The translations under genes were made by a program, and so were the position numbers. A stretch of DNA of 64,000 bases. Origin: VGSG01 sp040756375 (GTDB lineage: Bacteria; Desulfobacterota; Desulfomonilia; Desulfomonilales; Desulfomonilaceae). Below the pieces are notes generated by a model, which did not search any database, was not told the DNA's origin, and saw only the letters and a list, made by a program, of their open reading frames with translations. This document shows, piece after piece, positions 1 to 10,275 of the stretch. Each line of letters starts with the position of its first letter. The stretch's first letter is position 1. Location of the stretch: the NCBI GenBank assembly GCA_040756375.1, contig JBFLZC010000020.1, positions 30,648 through 94,647 on the forward strand. The letters run 5' to 3'.

Positions 1-400
1 GTCCTCAGCATCCTGGAAGTTCGGATACAGACTAAAGATCGTGTCAGCCGCGTCTTCGGCCACTGTCACGTCGGCGATGGGTGTCGTGACGGTCGGCGCG
101 TCGTTGTCCGGATTCACGGTGACGGTGAAAGTATCTTCAACGAACAGGCTGCCTGTATCCGTGGCTCGGATGGTGATATCAGCCGTACCGTTTGCGTCAG
201 GCGCATAGTCCAGCCTGAAGTTAGTCGGATCGGTGATATTCACGGCCGTGAACAGACCAGGATTGGTATTGGCGACCACCGTGTAGGTGAGCTGGTTATC
301 CGCGTCCTCCACATCCTGGAAGTTCGGATACAGACTGAAGACCGTGTCAGCCGCATCTTCGGCCACTGTCACATCGGAGATGGGTGTCGTCACCGACGGT
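1..400 (-). repeat. 303-bp tandem repeat inside the giant surface gene
   Basis: Bases 1-90 and 304-393 align with a constant offset of 303 bp (101 codons) and only scattered substitutions. Both encode the same stretch around EDAADTIFSLYPNFQD. The preserved frame and length mark recent duplication of one Ig/VCBS-like domain. Further copies probably continue to the left of the window. Confidence 0.8.
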
Positions 401-3400
401 GTGTCATTGACTGGGTTCACCGTGATAGAGGCTGTCTCAACAGCGGTGCTGAATGCGGTGGCGCCGCCGCTGCCATTCAAGGCGATATCCCACGTCCCAC
501 CGTTGATTCCCTGGGTTCTGTCCCAGGCACGGTACGTGATGGCAGGATCTACGGTTCCATTGTAGTTGGCATTGGGAACGAATCGAACGAGCGCATCGTC
601 ATGCAGCAAGCGGGCTGAGGACTCTGATGGCGAGCCAAGCGAGTACCAGATCGTGCCGAGATCAATGGAATACTCCCAGGTCCCATTTGTGGTGTCCGCG
701 GCTGTGATCGCGACCCCCCAGGAATCGCCGTCAACATCATTAAATGATCCGGAGAGAAGACCCCAAATATCGGTGCCTCCCGAGGCCACTTGATCCTCGT
801 TGATCGCATCCAGTTCGCGGATCGGACCGTTGTCCAGCACGGGTGCGTCGTTCACCGAGTTGACCTGAACATTAACCACTTCGGTATCTTCCAGCATGGC
901 ATAGTTCTTGCCGGAGTGGGCCAGGTCATTGGCGTGCACGTTGACTTGGGCCGCGCCGTTGTAGTTCGCGGCAGGGGTGAAGTACATCCCGTTGAGCGCA
1001 GCGTTGATCGCGGAAACAGTCCCTCTGAACGACATAGAGCCGTCCGCGGTCCCGTCACCTGAGCCTGTGCCGAACCAATCCGAGAAAACAAAACTCAACC
1101 CGGTCGTCTGGAAGAGCGTCAGCGTCCCGTTCGAGGCTCCCAAATCCACCTGCACCGTGCCCAGGGCCGCGTCCACATCGGAGATTGTGATCGTATTGCC
1201 ATTGGCTACGTTAAAAGTGAGATTCGTATCCTCATTCACATTCTGCGTTGTAGGATCTTGCAAAATGACTACCGGGGCCTCGTTGATCGCGAAGACCCAG
1301 AAGTCTATCCACTCTGTGTCTCCTTTCAGCGCCCCGGGCCCACTGCTCCCTCCGTCATTGACCGCGATCTCTACCCGGTCCCCACCCGAATAATTGGCGT
1401 CGGCAATATACATGATCCCACTGGCTAGAGCCGCTTGCACCGCCGAAACCGTCCCGCTGAAGTAAAGCTGTTTGTCGTCGGCGCCGTCCTCAGGATTCGG
1501 AGTGGTTTGATCTTCTGCGAAATAGAGACCGGTGGTGTTTGCGATGGTGAGAGTGCCGTGATAGACCTTCAACGAGACGCCTATGATGTCGCCGGGCTGC
1601 CAATCAGGGTCGCTGACCGTGATCGCATTCCCATTGCCCGGGCTGAAGACAATGGCTGCATTGTCATGTGCATAATAATAAAGCGGTGCTCCGATCACAG
1701 GCGCCTGGTTCTCGGGTGCGCCGGCCGGACTGCCGATGGTGATCGGGAAGTACTTGACATCGACCTTGATTCCCCCGATTCCTGTATATCCCTGATCCCC
1801 GCAGACGAAGGTAACGCCGCCGTATCCTTCAAAGTCCAAGGCCGGCATGAACGTGAAACCGTTTGCAAACGCTGTATTGATCTCGGTCAAGGTCCCGGTG
1901 AACCGGATGGTTTGCCCGGACGAGGGGCCGCCTCCGAAGTCCAGAGTTCCGGGATCCGTGAAGCTCACGATGCCGAGATTGGCCGTGATCCTCATTTGCA
2001 GGTCATTCCCGCCAACGTCGGGATCTGAAACAAGAATGGACGTAAAGTTGATGGGCGTATTGATTCCCGTGGTCTGGGCCCCGGGAACCGTGACCACGGG
2101 GGGATCATTAACGTCCCCAACCACTGTTAGGGACAAATAGAGCGGGCCGACTGCTCGCATCGCGCCTTCGCTCGCGCTCCCCAGGTCGCTCACCCCAACG
2201 CCGATGGTCGCTGCTCCGGTGAAGCCCGGGGTCGGGTCGAAGACCATCCCGTCCAAGGCCGCGTTTATGGCAGCCAACGTACCTCTCATTCGTATTCGGC
2301 AGTCGGCAATCCCGTCGCCTTCAACCACGGTCAGCCCAACAGTGCTCGCCAGAGTCAGGGTGCCTTGACTGGTGCCAATGGTCACCGCGATTTCGTCGGT
2401 TTCCACATCTGCATCGCTGATGGAGATCGCATCGGCGCCGCCCATGGTCCAACCTGTCTCGGCCGGAATGACTCGACCGCTAGGCAGGTTGATGACCGGA
2501 TTCGCATCATTTGTGGGAACCGAACCGGGCGAACCGACCAGAATATCCACCTTATTCATGGCCAGTTGAACACCGCCGTTGGTGGCTACACCCACATCGG
2601 ACACGTACACCAGAACGCCGCCAAGGCCCACGAATCCGGTATTTGGACTGTACGTGAGGCCGGTTCCCTGGGAAAAGGCTTCGTTAATGGCGCTTAGTTG
2701 ACCCTTGAAGAGCATGACCGCATCGTTCGTGCCGTCACCTATGGTGAAGGTCAAGCCTGATATATGGCCAGAATCGAAGCTCAGCGTCCCGTTCACAGCT
2801 GTGAGCCGCACGGAGACTTGGTCGCCACCGGCAGCGGCTTCGATATCGTCGATGTTGATTGCCTTACCAGTGGCCGTGCTGAGTTCCACAGCCGTGTCCA
2901 TGGCCGTTGTCTGCTCGGGAGGCATGAACGTAAAGGTCGGCGGCTCGTTGCTTGGCCTCACAGCGATGGTGAAGATCTCTTCGTATGTCCCGCCATGACC
3001 GTCATCCGTTCTCACCCGGATGCTGTATGAGCTTTTGGTCTCGTAGTCGAATACGGCAGCGGTCCGGAGGCTGTTACCCACTATGCTAAACGACGCATTG
3101 TCCGTGTCGCCTGCGCCCGCAACCAGGCTATACATGTACGTCGGGCCGCCGTCGGTATCATAGGAGGAGAACATACCGACTGTCGTACCAATCGCTAAGT
3201 TCTCACCAATGGTGCTGTTGGACATTGCTATGTCGGTAGGCGCGACGTTCGGCGGATTCACGGTGATGCTTGCGTCCTCGGCATCTACGCTGAATGCCGT
3301 TTCGCCACCCCGGGTTTCTGCATTTACCTTGGTTCCGGCCGCGCCAACCGCCTGATCCCATGCATAGAAGCTGATCGTATCAATCTCTGAATGTGAGCCG

Positions 3401-5265
3401 TCCGGCACGAACCGAACATGGTCTGTAGCCCTCAGCAGCAAAGCAGAACTGCTGGAAACCGCACCAACATCAGTCCAGGTAACGGCTCCGTCGATCGAGT
3501 ACTGCCAGTACCCGTACGTTTGGGTGGTGGAAAAGAGCGCTATTCCTTCCACTGCCGCGGGGTCCACGTCCGTAATTCTGTCGCCGCCCGCGGAACCAAT
3601 GATAGAAGCCACCGGCGTCCCCATATTGCCGGTGTCGGTGCAGTAGATGGGGAAGAGTGTCATGTCGCCGATGTTGTCCAGTGCCGGCGCATCGTTTACG
3701 TCGGTCACCGTGATCGACGCGGTATTTCGGTCCGTACTGAAGGGGGTGTCGCCTCCTCCGGTCACGCTAACCGTGTCCCCAGGGGACCCGGACGTGCGAT
3801 CCCATGCCGCATAAGTGAACGAATTGGACGAGCCCTGCTGCTGGTCAGGCACAAAGCGAACGAAGTCATCCAGGTTCAGCAGGACAGCGTTATTGCTGCC
3901 CGCGTACCACAGGTCATTCCATGTAATGCCGTCCAGACTGTATTGCCAGTGGCCGTGATTATCAGTTGCGTCATACACCGCGATGCCGCAGGTGTCCCCG
4001 TCCACATCGTGAAACGTGCCAGGAGTTATGAACGTGTCAATTCGCTGTCCGGGGTTTGTTGTGTCGTCTTCGGTAATCGTGGTTGCCGTGGGGGACTCCG
4101 GATCAAGCGTCGGAGCGTCGTTAACTGAGGTAACGTCTATCATGATGCTGTCGGTAACCGGTGAGCCGTCCTCGTCGCCGGTTACGCTGATTGCAATGCT
4201 GGCTGTGCCATTGAAATTGCTGTAAAGGTCCGCGGTCAATGAATTGAGATTGGCATCGATGGTGGCTGCGTCGCCGGTGAGCGTAAGGGTGTGTGCGCCC
4301 CCGTCCCATGTACCGCCGGTGGCGCTGAGTAAGCTGATCTCTGCTGGATTCACAGTCAGCGTCATAGTGAGGGTTTCACCGTCAGGCTCGGTGATTGCGA
4401 TATTGGTGCTCAAGTCGATGCCTGTATCGTCTTCGAGTTGCGTTGCCATAATGGTGGTAACAACCGGTGGGCCGCTGCCCAGCTCGTGTTGGACCGTTGC
4501 CAGGCCGTCAGGACTAAATAGGTTTGTAAAAAGAACCGCGGGGCTGGACGCATATTCGAGATCCCAATCGCCTTGTGGCCCACCTGTAAGGTCCACGCTC
4601 CCAAACACATCAGCGCCCGTGTAGATCGCGATGCACTGGAGCAAAGCCTGACCAGGCCCGTTACCCGCTACAGAGCAGGCGTAGAACTGGATCTGGGCAT
4701 CGGGTGTGAGTATCTGTGCAAGCGAAAGGAATATGGTCTCGAATTCGCCTACATTTGAGATGTCGATCCTATCCGAACCGAGCCTAAGTGTGCCTTCCAG
4801 GCCGTGTCCCACCACTGCGAGCGTTTCGATCCTTTGGCCTGTTGAATCCACCAAGTCGGTGAGCTTCTGGCTGATCGTGCTCAAGTCGTCGTGTTGCGCG
4901 TCGTACTCGATCACTTTCGCATCAGGTTGGGCGGCTTGCGAGATGGACTCGATCTCCTGGAGCGCATTGGAGACGAGGATCACGTTAAGCTCGGCAGGAT
5001 TGGTCGGCAGAACCTCGTGCAGCGTATCAGGCACGGTCGGCGGCGGAGCAGCAGGATCCGGGGTGGCCGCGGGATTCGGGGGCGGTCCCCCTGACGGGGC
5101 TGCCGTCTGCTGATTGGTGGTGTTGGTAGTGTCGCTGGATTGACCGGGCGCGTCGTCCTGCGGATTCGGGTTCACCGCTCCGTCCAGGACAATTCTTTCT
5201 TCCAGTTTTTCAAAGACGATTCGCCCACCATAGATCTTCGGACTACGCCGCTTCCATAAGCCCAT
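1..5265 (-). CDS. Giant LEPR-XLL / DUF4347 / cadherin-like repeat surface protein (3' end outside window)
   Basis: An open minus-strand frame of 1755 codons begins at ATG 5265, 7 bases after AGGAGA, and runs off the window without a stop. Residues about 20-30 (KLEERIVLDGA) match the LEPR-XLL N-terminal motif of large secreted repeat proteins. A Pro/Asn-rich linker follows. Residues about 93-240 look like DUF4347, with VVGHG, YACSVAG, TGADVFGS and GDWDLEY. The rest is repeats: VNDAP-type VCBS/Ig-like units with acidic Asp-rich loops and one cadherin-like repeat near 3235-2940. The last two units visible are nearly identical copies with a 303-bp period. Such proteins are usually type I-secreted, Ca-binding adhesins. 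That role is inferred; no secretion genes are in the window and the C-terminal signal is not visible. Confidence 0.85.
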   Translation of the reverse strand, partial: MGLWKRRSPKIYGGRIVFEKLEERIVLDGAVNPNPQDDAPGQSSDTTNTTNQQTAAPSGGPPPNPAATPDPAAPPPTVPDTLHEVLPTNPAELNVILVSNALQEIESISQAAQPDAKVIEYDAQHDDLSTISQKLTDLVDSTGQRIETLAVVGHGLEGTLRLGSDRIDISNVGEFETIFLSLAQILTPDAQIQFYACSVAGNGPGQALLQCIAIYTGADVFGSVDLTGGPQGDWDLEYASSPAVLFTNLFSPDGLATVQHELGSGPPVVTTIMATQLEDDTGIDLSTNIAITEPDGETLTMTLTVNPAEISLLSATGGTWDGGAHTLTLTGDAATIDANLNSLTADLYSNFNGTASIAISVTGDEDGSPVTDSIMIDVTSVNDAPTLDPESPTATTITEDDTTNPGQRIDTFITPGTFHDVDGDTCGIAVYDATDNHGHWQYSLDGITWNDLWYAGSNNAVLLNLDDFVRFVPDQQQGSSNSFTYAAWDRTSGSPGDTVSVTGGGDTPFSTDRNTASITVTDVNDAPALDNIGDMTLFPIYCTDTGNMGTPVASIIGSAGGDRITDVDPAAVEGIALFSTTQTYGYWQYSIDGAVTWTDVGAVSSSSALLLRATDHVRFVPDGSHSEIDTISFYAWDQAVGAAGTKVNAETRGGETAFSVDAEDASITVNPPNVAPTDIAMSNSTIGENLAIGTTVGMFSSYDTDGGPTYMYSLVAGAGDTDNASFSIVGNSLRTAAVFDYETKSSYSIRVRTDDGHGGTYEEIFTIAVRPSNEPPTFTFMPPEQTTAMDTAVELSTATGKAINIDDIEAAAGGDQVSVRLTAVNGTLSFDSGHISGLTFTIGDGTNDAVMLFKGQLSAINEAFSQGTGLTYSPNTGFVGLGGVLVYVSDVGVATNGGVQLAMNKVDILVGSPGSVPTNDANPVINLPSGRVIPAETGWTMGGADAISISDADVETDEIAVTIGTSQGTLTLASTVGLTVVEGDGIADCRIRMRGTLAAINAALDGMVFDPTPGFTGAATIGVGVSDLGSASEGAMRAVGPLYLSLTVVGDVNDPPVVTVPGAQTTGINTPINFTSILVSDPDVGGNDLQMRITANLGIVSFTDPGTLDFGGGPSSGQTIRFTGTLTEINTAFANGFTFMPALDFEGYGGVTFVCGDQGYTGIGGIKVDVKYFPITIGSPAGAPENQAPVIGAPLYYYAHDNAAIVFSPGNGNAITVSDPDWQPGDIIGVSLKVYHGTLTIANTTGLYFAEDQTTPNPEDGADDKQLYFSGTVSAVQAALASGIMYIADANYSGGDRVEIAVNDGGSSGPGALKGDTEWIDFWVFAINEAPVVILQDPTTQNVNEDTNLTFNVANGNTITISDVDAALGTVQVDLGASNGTLTLFQTTGLSFVFSDWFGTGSGDGTADGSMSFRGTVSAINAALNGMYFTPAANYNGAAQVNVHANDLAHSGKNYAMLEDTEVVNVQVNSVNDAPVLDNGPIRELDAINEDQVASGGTDIWGLLSGSFNDVDGDSWGVAITAADTTNGTWEYSIDLGTIWYSLGSPSESSARLLHDDALVRFVPNANYNGTVDPAITYRAWDRTQGINGGTWDIALNGSGGATAFSTAVETASITVNPVNDTPSVTTPISDVTVAEDAADTVFSLYPNFQDVEDADNQLTYTVVANTNPGLFTAVNITDPTNFRLDYAPDANGTADITIRATDTGSLFVEDTFTVTVNPDNDAPTVTTPIADVTVAEDAADTIFSLYPNFQDAED

Positions 5266-5596
5266 AACATCTCTCCTGAGACAAATGGGTGTAGGTCCCC
5301 CCAAGCCATAGCCCTCGGAATGGCCGGTGACCCCCTATTATCTCTTCACAAAGACCTGCTCTGTGTGGAACGCTTTCTCAGATGCCCCCCGTGTGAGAAA
5401 CGCCCTAATACCTTACCGTAGAAGGTTTGGGGACAATCCCCTGAAGTGTACTTATGAGCTTTAATATCCCACCCGTCAAGCAGAAAATCCAACTGGATGT
5501 GGCGTGATTGCAAAGTTTCTCCGTGTCGCGTCATAGACATGCTAAAGTGTGTCGTCATCCCACTAATATCTACACGTGATAAGAAGGAGGATTTTG
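5266..5596. other. Divergent intergenic region between surface protein and flavodiiron gene
   Basis: About 330 bases separate two divergent start codons, so promoters for both genes should lie here. I see good ribosome binding sites at both ends but no convincing -35/-10 pair and no conserved small gene. Short frames inside it lack codon bias and ribosome binding sites. Confidence 0.5.
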
Positions 5597-6799
5597 ATGA
5601 AGCCGCGACAGATACGAGAAGACATTTATTGGGTTGGAGCGATCGATTGGGATAGGCGGCTGTTTGATTCTCTTATACCTCTGCCTGACGGCACCAGCTA
5701 CAACTCCTATATCATTCGAGGTAGTGAGAAGACTGCCCTGGTGGACTCAGTGGACCCACCAATGGTTCAGACGCTCATGTCTCAATTAGGGAACATTGAA
5801 ACCATCGACTACGTGATAGCTCACCATGCGGAGCAAGACCATTCCGGGGCCATTCCCCAGGTCCTGAACAAATACGAGCAGGCCAAAGTGATCTCAACGC
5901 CGAAGGGCAAGGCCATGCTCGCGGATCTGCTAGGAATTGCTGATGACCGCTTCATCACGGTACAAGACGGCGATGGCCTTTCGCTCGGCAATAAGACGTT
6001 GGAATTCATTTATACGCCGTGGGTCCACTGGCCGGAGACTATGTGCACGTACCTTGCAGAAGATCGCGTGCTCTTTTCCTGTGACTTTTTCGGCTCACAC
6101 ATCGCCACTACGGATCTGTATGCAGTGGATCAGCCGCGCGTGTATGAAGCAGCAAAGAGATATTTCGGCGAGATCATGGTGCCTTTTCGCACCATAATCC
6201 AAAAGAACCTGGCTAAATTGAAAGATCGGGAAATAGACCTGATTGCTCCAAGTCACGGCCCTATCTACGACCGACCGCGCTTCATCATGGATGCATATGC
6301 AGACTGGGTCTCAGATCAACCGAAGAATATTGTGGCCCTTCCGTACGTGTCCATGCACGAAAGCACGAGGAAAATGGTGGAACATCTCGTGACCTCACTT
6401 GCGGATAAAGAGGTCACTGTTCATCAGTTCGACCTCGCCGGTGGCGACATCGGCAAACTGGCTATCACCTTGGTTGATGCGGGTACCATCGTTATCGGAA
6501 CTCCAACGGTACTCATGGGAGCTCATCCTTTGGCAGCCTATGCCGCGTTCCTGGCTAACATTTTGCGACCAAAGGCCAAGTTTGCGTCGATTATCGGTTC
6601 GTACGGCTGGAGCACGAAGGTTGTGGAGCAGATTGCCTCATTGATCCCTAATCTGAAAGTGGAAGTGCTGGAGCCGGTTCTGTGCAAGGGATATCCGAGT
6701 GACGAGGTGCTGAGATCTTTGGACAAACTTGCCGCAACTATCGCGGAAAAACACGCGGAACAAGGCTTTATACCGCCAGCGAGAATTGACATCGCTTGA
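5597..6799 (+). CDS. fprA: A-type flavoprotein (flavodiiron protein, FprA/ROO family)
   Basis: The 400-residue product has the length and two-domain order of flavodiiron proteins, which reduce O2 to water or NO to N2O in the cytoplasm with electrons from rubredoxin or NADH. The N-terminal beta-lactamase-like domain holds the diiron ligands: HAEQDH at residues 77-82, a His in WVHWPETM, an Asp in SCDFFGSH and a His in SHGPIY. The C-terminal flavodoxin domain begins near LPYVSMHEST. ATG 5597 is preferred over an upstream in-frame start at 5576 because AAGGAGG ends 7 bases before it. The gene stands alone; no rubredoxin is adjacent. It suggests a strict or moderate anaerobe that meets oxygen. Confidence 0.93.
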   Translation: MKPRQIREDIYWVGAIDWDRRLFDSLIPLPDGTSYNSYIIRGSEKTALVDSVDPPMVQTLMSQLGNIETIDYVIAHHAEQDHSGAIPQVLNKYEQAKVISTPKGKAMLADLLGIADDRFITVQDGDGLSLGNKTLEFIYTPWVHWPETMCTYLAEDRVLFSCDFFGSHIATTDLYAVDQPRVYEAAKRYFGEIMVPFRTIIQKNLAKLKDREIDLIAPSHGPIYDRPRFIMDAYADWVSDQPKNIVALPYVSMHESTRKMVEHLVTSLADKEVTVHQFDLAGGDIGKLAITLVDAGTIVIGTPTVLMGAHPLAAYAAFLANILRPKAKFASIIGSYGWSTKVVEQIASLIPNLKVEVLEPVLCKGYPSDEVLRSLDKLAATIAEKHAEQGFIPPARIDIA

Positions 6800-6889
6800 T
6801 GGGCTTTCATACGAGTTCGCTTTCAAACAACTAATATCGTGTTCGTGGTGAGACAGTCCAGCGAGGCATGGGGTTGTCCGTCGTTCTCG

Positions 6890-6986
6890 GGCCGGCAGGG
6901 ACGCCGGCCCCTACCAAAATAGGACGGAACCTACGAGTAAAGGTCGGGCCATGAACAGTCTGGTAGGGCCGGCGTCCCTGCCGGCC
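6890..6986. repeat. Inverted repeat, GCCGGCAGGGACGCCGGC type
   Basis: Arms at 6890-6915 and 6962-6986 are reverse complements apart from one inserted C, spaced by about 46 bases. Each arm is itself palindromic (GCCGGC...GCCGGC). It lies between the convergent ends of fprA and the RND gene and looks like a dispersed intergenic palindromic element rather than a simple terminator, as no T tract follows. Confidence 0.7.
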
Positions 6987-7092
6987 ACAGTTTGATCCTT
7001 GCACCGGTGGCTGCGTTTGCCGATGTCACTTGTTTAACCGCGCATCGGTATCACACGCGGAATTCAGGGCTCCGTAGCCACTGTTGCGAGGC

Positions 7093-10000
7093 TTATCCAA
7101 CGCTGCTCTTCCGCTCTCTGGCACTGCGAGGACCATCGACAGGAGCGGGGGCACCGATTCGCGCGCGTCCCGACCGAAAGAAGGGAACACGGTCGAGCAC
7201 TTTCTCCTGAAAATCCTCGAGATAGAGGTAAATCACCGGTGTGATGTACAGTGTGATGAATTGAGAGACCACGAGGCCGCCTACCACCACCAGACCGAGC
7301 GGTCGACGAGAGGCAGCATCCGCCCCAAAACCTATCGCGATGGGGACAGCGCCGATGACCGCGGCTAGAGTCGTCATAATGATGGGCCGGAACCGGTCCA
7401 TACTCGCTTCATGGATGGCGCGTTCTGCCGGTTCACCGGCCTCCACCCGCGTACGCGCGAAATCGACTATTAGGATGCCGTTCTTTTTGACAATCCCCAT
7501 CAGCATGAATAAACCGACAAATGCGTACAGCGAGGCCTGCTCACCGAACAAGAACAAGGTCGCCAGCCCGCCCACCAGCGCCGTAGGAAGAGTCGAGAGC
7601 ACCGTGACGGGATGGACATAGCTCTCATAGAGTATGGCCAGAATCACGTACATCACGAAGACCGCCAGGGCCATCATGATTGTTAGATCACGGACTGCAT
7701 CGCGGAACGTGAGGGCCTCGCCCTGGAAGCCCGATCGCAAAGTGGGAGGTACAATCTCTTGCGCGGCGTTGGTGATGAACTCCGTGGCGTCGCTCATGGC
7801 CACCCCGGGCTTAAGATTGAAGAAGAATGTGACGCTTGGGAACTGGTTCAGGTGATTCACGCTCTGAGGGCCGAGCACCGTCTTCCATGTGACCAGTGCG
7901 TTAAGCGGGACAAGGTTCCTTCCGTCGTCCGACTTGATGTACAGCAGCGAGAGGTCACTCGGCGTCTCGCGTGCGGTGTCCTTGACCTCCAGAATGACCT
8001 GGTACTGATCTTCCGGCTTCTTGATCAGATAGAGGTAATTCTGAGAGTACGCATTTCGCAGAAGGTTTAAGATCCTGGTTTCTGAAACTCCGTACGTCTT
8101 CGCTTGATCGCGGCGGATATCAATTTCAATGTTGGGGGTATTGTGGAAGTAATCCGATGATACATTCTGAAACCCTTGGTATTCTTGGAACTTCCCCATG
8201 AGCTTTGTGGACACGTCATATACTTGAGCGGGATTGACGCCGGACACCGAAAACGCGTACTGGCCCTGAGTTCGGGCTGTCGCGCCGGTGCTGATCTCAA
8301 GGACCGGAAAAGGCCGCAAGAACGGGAACACCCCGGGAATTGCGGCCAGTTTGCCCATCAACTGACCCGCGACCGCCTGAATAGGGGCGCGTTCATCGGG
8401 TGGCTTGAGAAACGAGAGCAATAGCCCCTGATTGGCCGCGAAGAAGCGACTATTCCCCGTCATCGTGAAAGTAGCATTAACACTGGGGTCCTCTCGGATA
8501 ATCTCGTCCGCTTTGTCTTGGAGCGCCCGCATCTGATCGGGAGACGATCCTTCCCGGGCTATCATCACGCCCCAGACGAAGCTGCTGTCTCCGGGGGGCA
8601 GGAAAGTCTTGGGCATAAACATGAACATCAGGATGGTACCCGCAAGGCAGGCCATCCAGATCAGCGCTGAGATATGGCGCCTCCGAAGGAACCACCACAG
8701 CGTCTTGCCATAGGCCGCGAGCACGCGTTTTTCCGTGCCTCCGATCACCCGTTCCATCCAAGTTCGCTCAGCGCCTCGACCACGGGCCTGGAGCATGCGA
8801 GCACACATGAGCGGAGTCAGAGTAAGTGACACGAGCCCGGAAGCGAAGATCGCAACCACGATGGTAATCGCGAATTCACGAAATATCCTGCCGACCAACC
8901 CCGACATAAAAACCAATGGTATAAAGACCGCGGCAAGGGAGACGGTCATTGAAAGGATGGTGAAGCTGATTTCTTGAGCGCTGTTGAGTGCCGCCTGCAA
9001 TGGCCGCTCTCCATGCTCCATTCGCCGTACCGTGTTTTCCTGGAACACGATAGCGTCGTCAACAAGGAAGCCGATAGCTAGAGTGAGAGCCATGAGCGAC
9101 AAGTTGTCCAGGCTGTACCCCAACATGCGCATCACAATGAAAGTCAGGAGGAGCGACATGGGGAGCGCTACCGCAGGAATCAGGGTATCTGTGGCCCGTC
9201 CGAGAAACAGGAAGATGACGATCACCACCAATACGAAGGCTATGATAAGGGTTTCCTGAACATCTGTGACGCTATTAACGATGGTCCGCGAGCGGTCGTA
9301 GATCGGCGTGATCCGTACGGACCCAGGGAGTTCAGCACCGATCAGTGGCAGCAATTCTCGGATGCTCTTTGCCACTTCCACCGCGTTTGCCCCGGCTTGT
9401 CGGTAGACCGCGACTACTACGGTGGCGGATGGGGGAGGGTAGCCGCGAGCCCAGAAACGCATATTGATACGCTCGTCCTGAACCGAGTCCGTCACCTCTG
9501 CCACATCACGCAGGTAAACCGGCGCGGCATTTCCAGGGTTAACGATGAGATCGCCGTACTCTCGCGCGCCTTCCAACTGGCCTCGAGGGCGCAATAACGC
9601 GGTGCCCGCGTCGCTGTCGAACTGGCCCGCGCCCGTATAACTTGTGCTGCCCCTGACCGCGGCAGCTAAGTCATCAACGGATATGCCGCGAGCCCACATC
9701 TTGGACGGGTCAGCTTTGATACGCACCGCGGACTTAGTTCCGAAGACGTTCACGCGACTTACACCGGGCAGGATGCTGATCCGCTGACCGACCTGGGTGC
9801 TCCCATAGTCATAGAGCTGGCCACGCGTGATCGAATCGGTGGTCAATGCGATGTACATGATCGGTTGATCGTTCGGGTTGGTCTTCGACATAGTCGGCGG
9901 AGTGGGTAAGTCAACGGGTAGGTTGCCCGCCGCCTGGGAGATCGCCGTCTGCACATCTGTGGCAGCAGCATCGATGCTCTTTTCCAGAACGAATTGAAGG

Positions 10001-10275
10001 ATGAAGGTCGTGTGTCCCTGGGTGCTCCGGGAGGTCACAAGCTCGAGACCGTTGATCTGCATGAAGGCCCGCTCTAACGGCGTAGCGACATTGCTGGCCA
10101 TGGTATCCGGGGTCGCTCCAGGATAGTCCACGTCCACTTGGAGCACCGGATAATCAACCGCGGGAAGGTCGTTCACCGGCAGGCGAAAATAGCTCAGCAC
10201 TCCGAAAAGGATCACCGAAACCGTCAAGACCGCAGTCATAACCGGCCGACGGATGAAAGGTTCCGAGAGGTTCAT
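7093..10275 (-). CDS. RND multidrug efflux permease (HAE1 / MdtB-MdtC type)
   Basis: At 1060 residues it matches the AcrB/MdtB family of proton-driven inner-membrane pumps that trimerise and export drugs with an adaptor and outer-membrane channel. The N-terminus MNLSEPFIRRPVMT is the usual first helix. The proton-relay acidic pair lies in GFLVDDAIV and the relay Lys in GIVKKNGIL. Large periplasmic loops follow helices 1 and 7. The gene overlaps the adaptor gene by 4 bases (ATGA), so the two are translationally coupled. No TolC-like channel is in the window. MdtC-like sequences such as SGLVGRIFREFA favour the MdtBC subgroup. Substrates cannot be read from sequence. Confidence 0.95.
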   Translation of the reverse strand: MNLSEPFIRRPVMTAVLTVSVILFGVLSYFRLPVNDLPAVDYPVLQVDVDYPGATPDTMASNVATPLERAFMQINGLELVTSRSTQGHTTFILQFVLEKSIDAAATDVQTAISQAAGNLPVDLPTPPTMSKTNPNDQPIMYIALTTDSITRGQLYDYGSTQVGQRISILPGVSRVNVFGTKSAVRIKADPSKMWARGISVDDLAAAVRGSTSYTGAGQFDSDAGTALLRPRGQLEGAREYGDLIVNPGNAAPVYLRDVAEVTDSVQDERINMRFWARGYPPPSATVVVAVYRQAGANAVEVAKSIRELLPLIGAELPGSVRITPIYDRSRTIVNSVTDVQETLIIAFVLVVIVIFLFLGRATDTLIPAVALPMSLLLTFIVMRMLGYSLDNLSLMALTLAIGFLVDDAIVFQENTVRRMEHGERPLQAALNSAQEISFTILSMTVSLAAVFIPLVFMSGLVGRIFREFAITIVVAIFASGLVSLTLTPLMCARMLQARGRGAERTWMERVIGGTEKRVLAAYGKTLWWFLRRRHISALIWMACLAGTILMFMFMPKTFLPPGDSSFVWGVMIAREGSSPDQMRALQDKADEIIREDPSVNATFTMTGNSRFFAANQGLLLSFLKPPDERAPIQAVAGQLMGKLAAIPGVFPFLRPFPVLEISTGATARTQGQYAFSVSGVNPAQVYDVSTKLMGKFQEYQGFQNVSSDYFHNTPNIEIDIRRDQAKTYGVSETRILNLLRNAYSQNYLYLIKKPEDQYQVILEVKDTARETPSDLSLLYIKSDDGRNLVPLNALVTWKTVLGPQSVNHLNQFPSVTFFFNLKPGVAMSDATEFITNAAQEIVPPTLRSGFQGEALTFRDAVRDLTIMMALAVFVMYVILAILYESYVHPVTVLSTLPTALVGGLATLFLFGEQASLYAFVGLFMLMGIVKKNGILIVDFARTRVEAGEPAERAIHEASMDRFRPIIMTTLAAVIGAVPIAIGFGADAASRRPLGLVVVGGLVVSQFITLYITPVIYLYLEDFQEKVLDRVPFFRSGRARIGAPAPVDGPRSARERKSSVG

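Noticed and set aside
287..5113. Many plus-strand frames of 60-236 residues across the first 5 kb
   Set aside because: They lie opposite a continuous minus-strand frame of 1755 codons that encodes recognisable domains and repeats.
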